Assembly (NCBI RefSeq): GCF_000250675.2
Contig: NC_018681.1
Coordinates: 3,906,001-3,970,000 of the forward strand
Source: Nocardia brasiliensis ATCC 700358
Lineage (GTDB): Bacteria; Actinomycetota; Actinomycetes; Mycobacteriales; Mycobacteriaceae
Length of the DNA: 64,000 nucleotides
Reading direction: 5' to 3'
Shown here: in pieces, positions 63,620-64,000 of the stretch
Layout of the letters: every line of letters starts with the position of its first letter
How positions within the stretch are numbered: the stretch's first letter is position 1
Translations under genes and position numbers: made by a program
Notes under the pieces: model-generated
Told to the model about the DNA's origin: nothing
What the model saw: only the letters and a program-made list of their open reading frames with translations
Databases searched by the model: none

Positions 63620-64000
63620 ACGGGTTTCGCTCCGAAGAAGAGGGGGTGCCCGCGGCGTCGTTGCGTTGTGCGATGTCATCGAGGAAGGCCGCGACCGGGC
63701 CGGCCGTCGCGGCGCTGCCGAAGTCCGCGGCGCGCAGCCGCCCGGCGTCGGCGAGCCGAGTGCGTAGCGCGGCGTCGGCGATGAGGGTGTCCAGGGCCGC
63801 GGTGAGCTGGTGTGCGGACCCGCCGTCGACGAGCAGGCCGTCGACGTCCGGCGTGATGATTTCCGCGGGACCGCCCGGCCGGGCGGCGATCACGGCGCAG
63901 CCCGCCTGCATGCCTTCGACGATCACCTGGCCGAACGGCTCCGGCAGGATTGAACAGTGCACGAGAATGTCCGTGTCGCAGAGGTATTCGCCTGGATCGT
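63612..64000 (-). CDS. glycosyltransferase GT4, partial (5' end outside window)
   Basis: The C-terminal 129 residues of a GT-B glycosyltransferase are in the window. They open DPGEYLCDTDILVHCSILPE and continue with PFGQVIVEGMQAGCAVIA, the GT4 donor-site E-x7-E motif, and ADAGRLRAADF. The N-terminal acceptor domain lies beyond 64000. It ends by overlapping the flippase gene, so it belongs to the same polysaccharide operon. Confidence 0.9.
   Translation of the reverse strand, partial: DPGEYLCDTDILVHCSILPEPFGQVIVEGMQAGCAVIAARPGGPAEIITPDVDGLLVDGGSAHQLTAALDTLIADAALRTRLADAGRLRAADFGSAATAGPVAAFLDDIAQRNDAAGTPSSSERNPYG

Overview
The window is high-GC actinomycete DNA, most likely Nocardia or a close mycolic-acid relative. 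The reasons are GC-rich codon third positions, ATGA-coupled operons, a small secreted cutinase, an AcrA1-like fused reductase, Tat and lipoprotein exports, and many SDR, IclR, TetR and acyl-CoA dehydrogenase genes. The organism name is an inference from style, not from a database match.

Layout. 1-1531: the 3' end of a 23S rRNA, a 5S rRNA and a strong terminator, i.e. the end of an rrn operon. 1653-6000: a secreted propeller-like protein, then about 1.9 kb of non-coding repeat-rich DNA. That DNA holds decayed copies of the protein's 3' end, a GC palindrome family and a 19-bp tandem repeat. A SAM methyltransferase follows, then an array of about 25 copies of an 8-bp unit. 6005-8867: an IclR regulator divergent from an SDR and a DapB-like oxidoreductase, with paired operators between them.

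8849-19438: an apparently complete non-phosphorylative L-fucose (6-deoxy-sugar) catabolic locus. It encodes an ABC importer (three genes), an aldo-keto reductase (fucose dehydrogenase), an amidohydrolase-type lactonase, L-fuconate dehydratase, an SDR (2-keto-3-deoxyfuconate dehydrogenase), an FAH-family diketo-acid hydrolase, an FMN L-lactate dehydrogenase for the released lactate, and a GntR/FCD regulator. A shared palindrome ACATCCGATGT lies in the main promoter and just inside the lactonase gene.

19442-27745: a class V aminotransferase, a secreted HNH nuclease coupled to a small partner, and the most striking locus. This is a divergent pair of large STAND ATPases separated by about 50 bp: TIR-NB-ARC-TPR leftward, and caspase-like-STAND-TPR rightward. 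Both have a putative effector at the N terminus, a nucleotide-switch core and TPR sensors, as in bacterial NLR-like defence proteins.

27861-51418: mixed metabolic and envelope genes. These include a DUF2071-type protein, a DUF6011-like zinc protein, an MBL hydrolase, a large AAA/TPR regulator with a SnoaL-like partner, an ArsR/beta-lactamase-like pair, IclR, a lone hemC, an acyl-CoA dehydrogenase, an expansin-like protein, a TetR/FAD-dehydrogenase operon divergent from a zinc ADH, a cutinase, a fused SDR, a 5'-nucleotidase lipoprotein and a Tat-exported EEP phosphatase. 51422-64000: leftward genes that end in a polysaccharide cluster (GT4, flippase, CgeB-like GT, polymerase, Wzz-like protein, beta-helix lipoprotein, tandem GNAT). 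It runs off the right edge. No tRNA, CRISPR array or insertion sequence was recognised.
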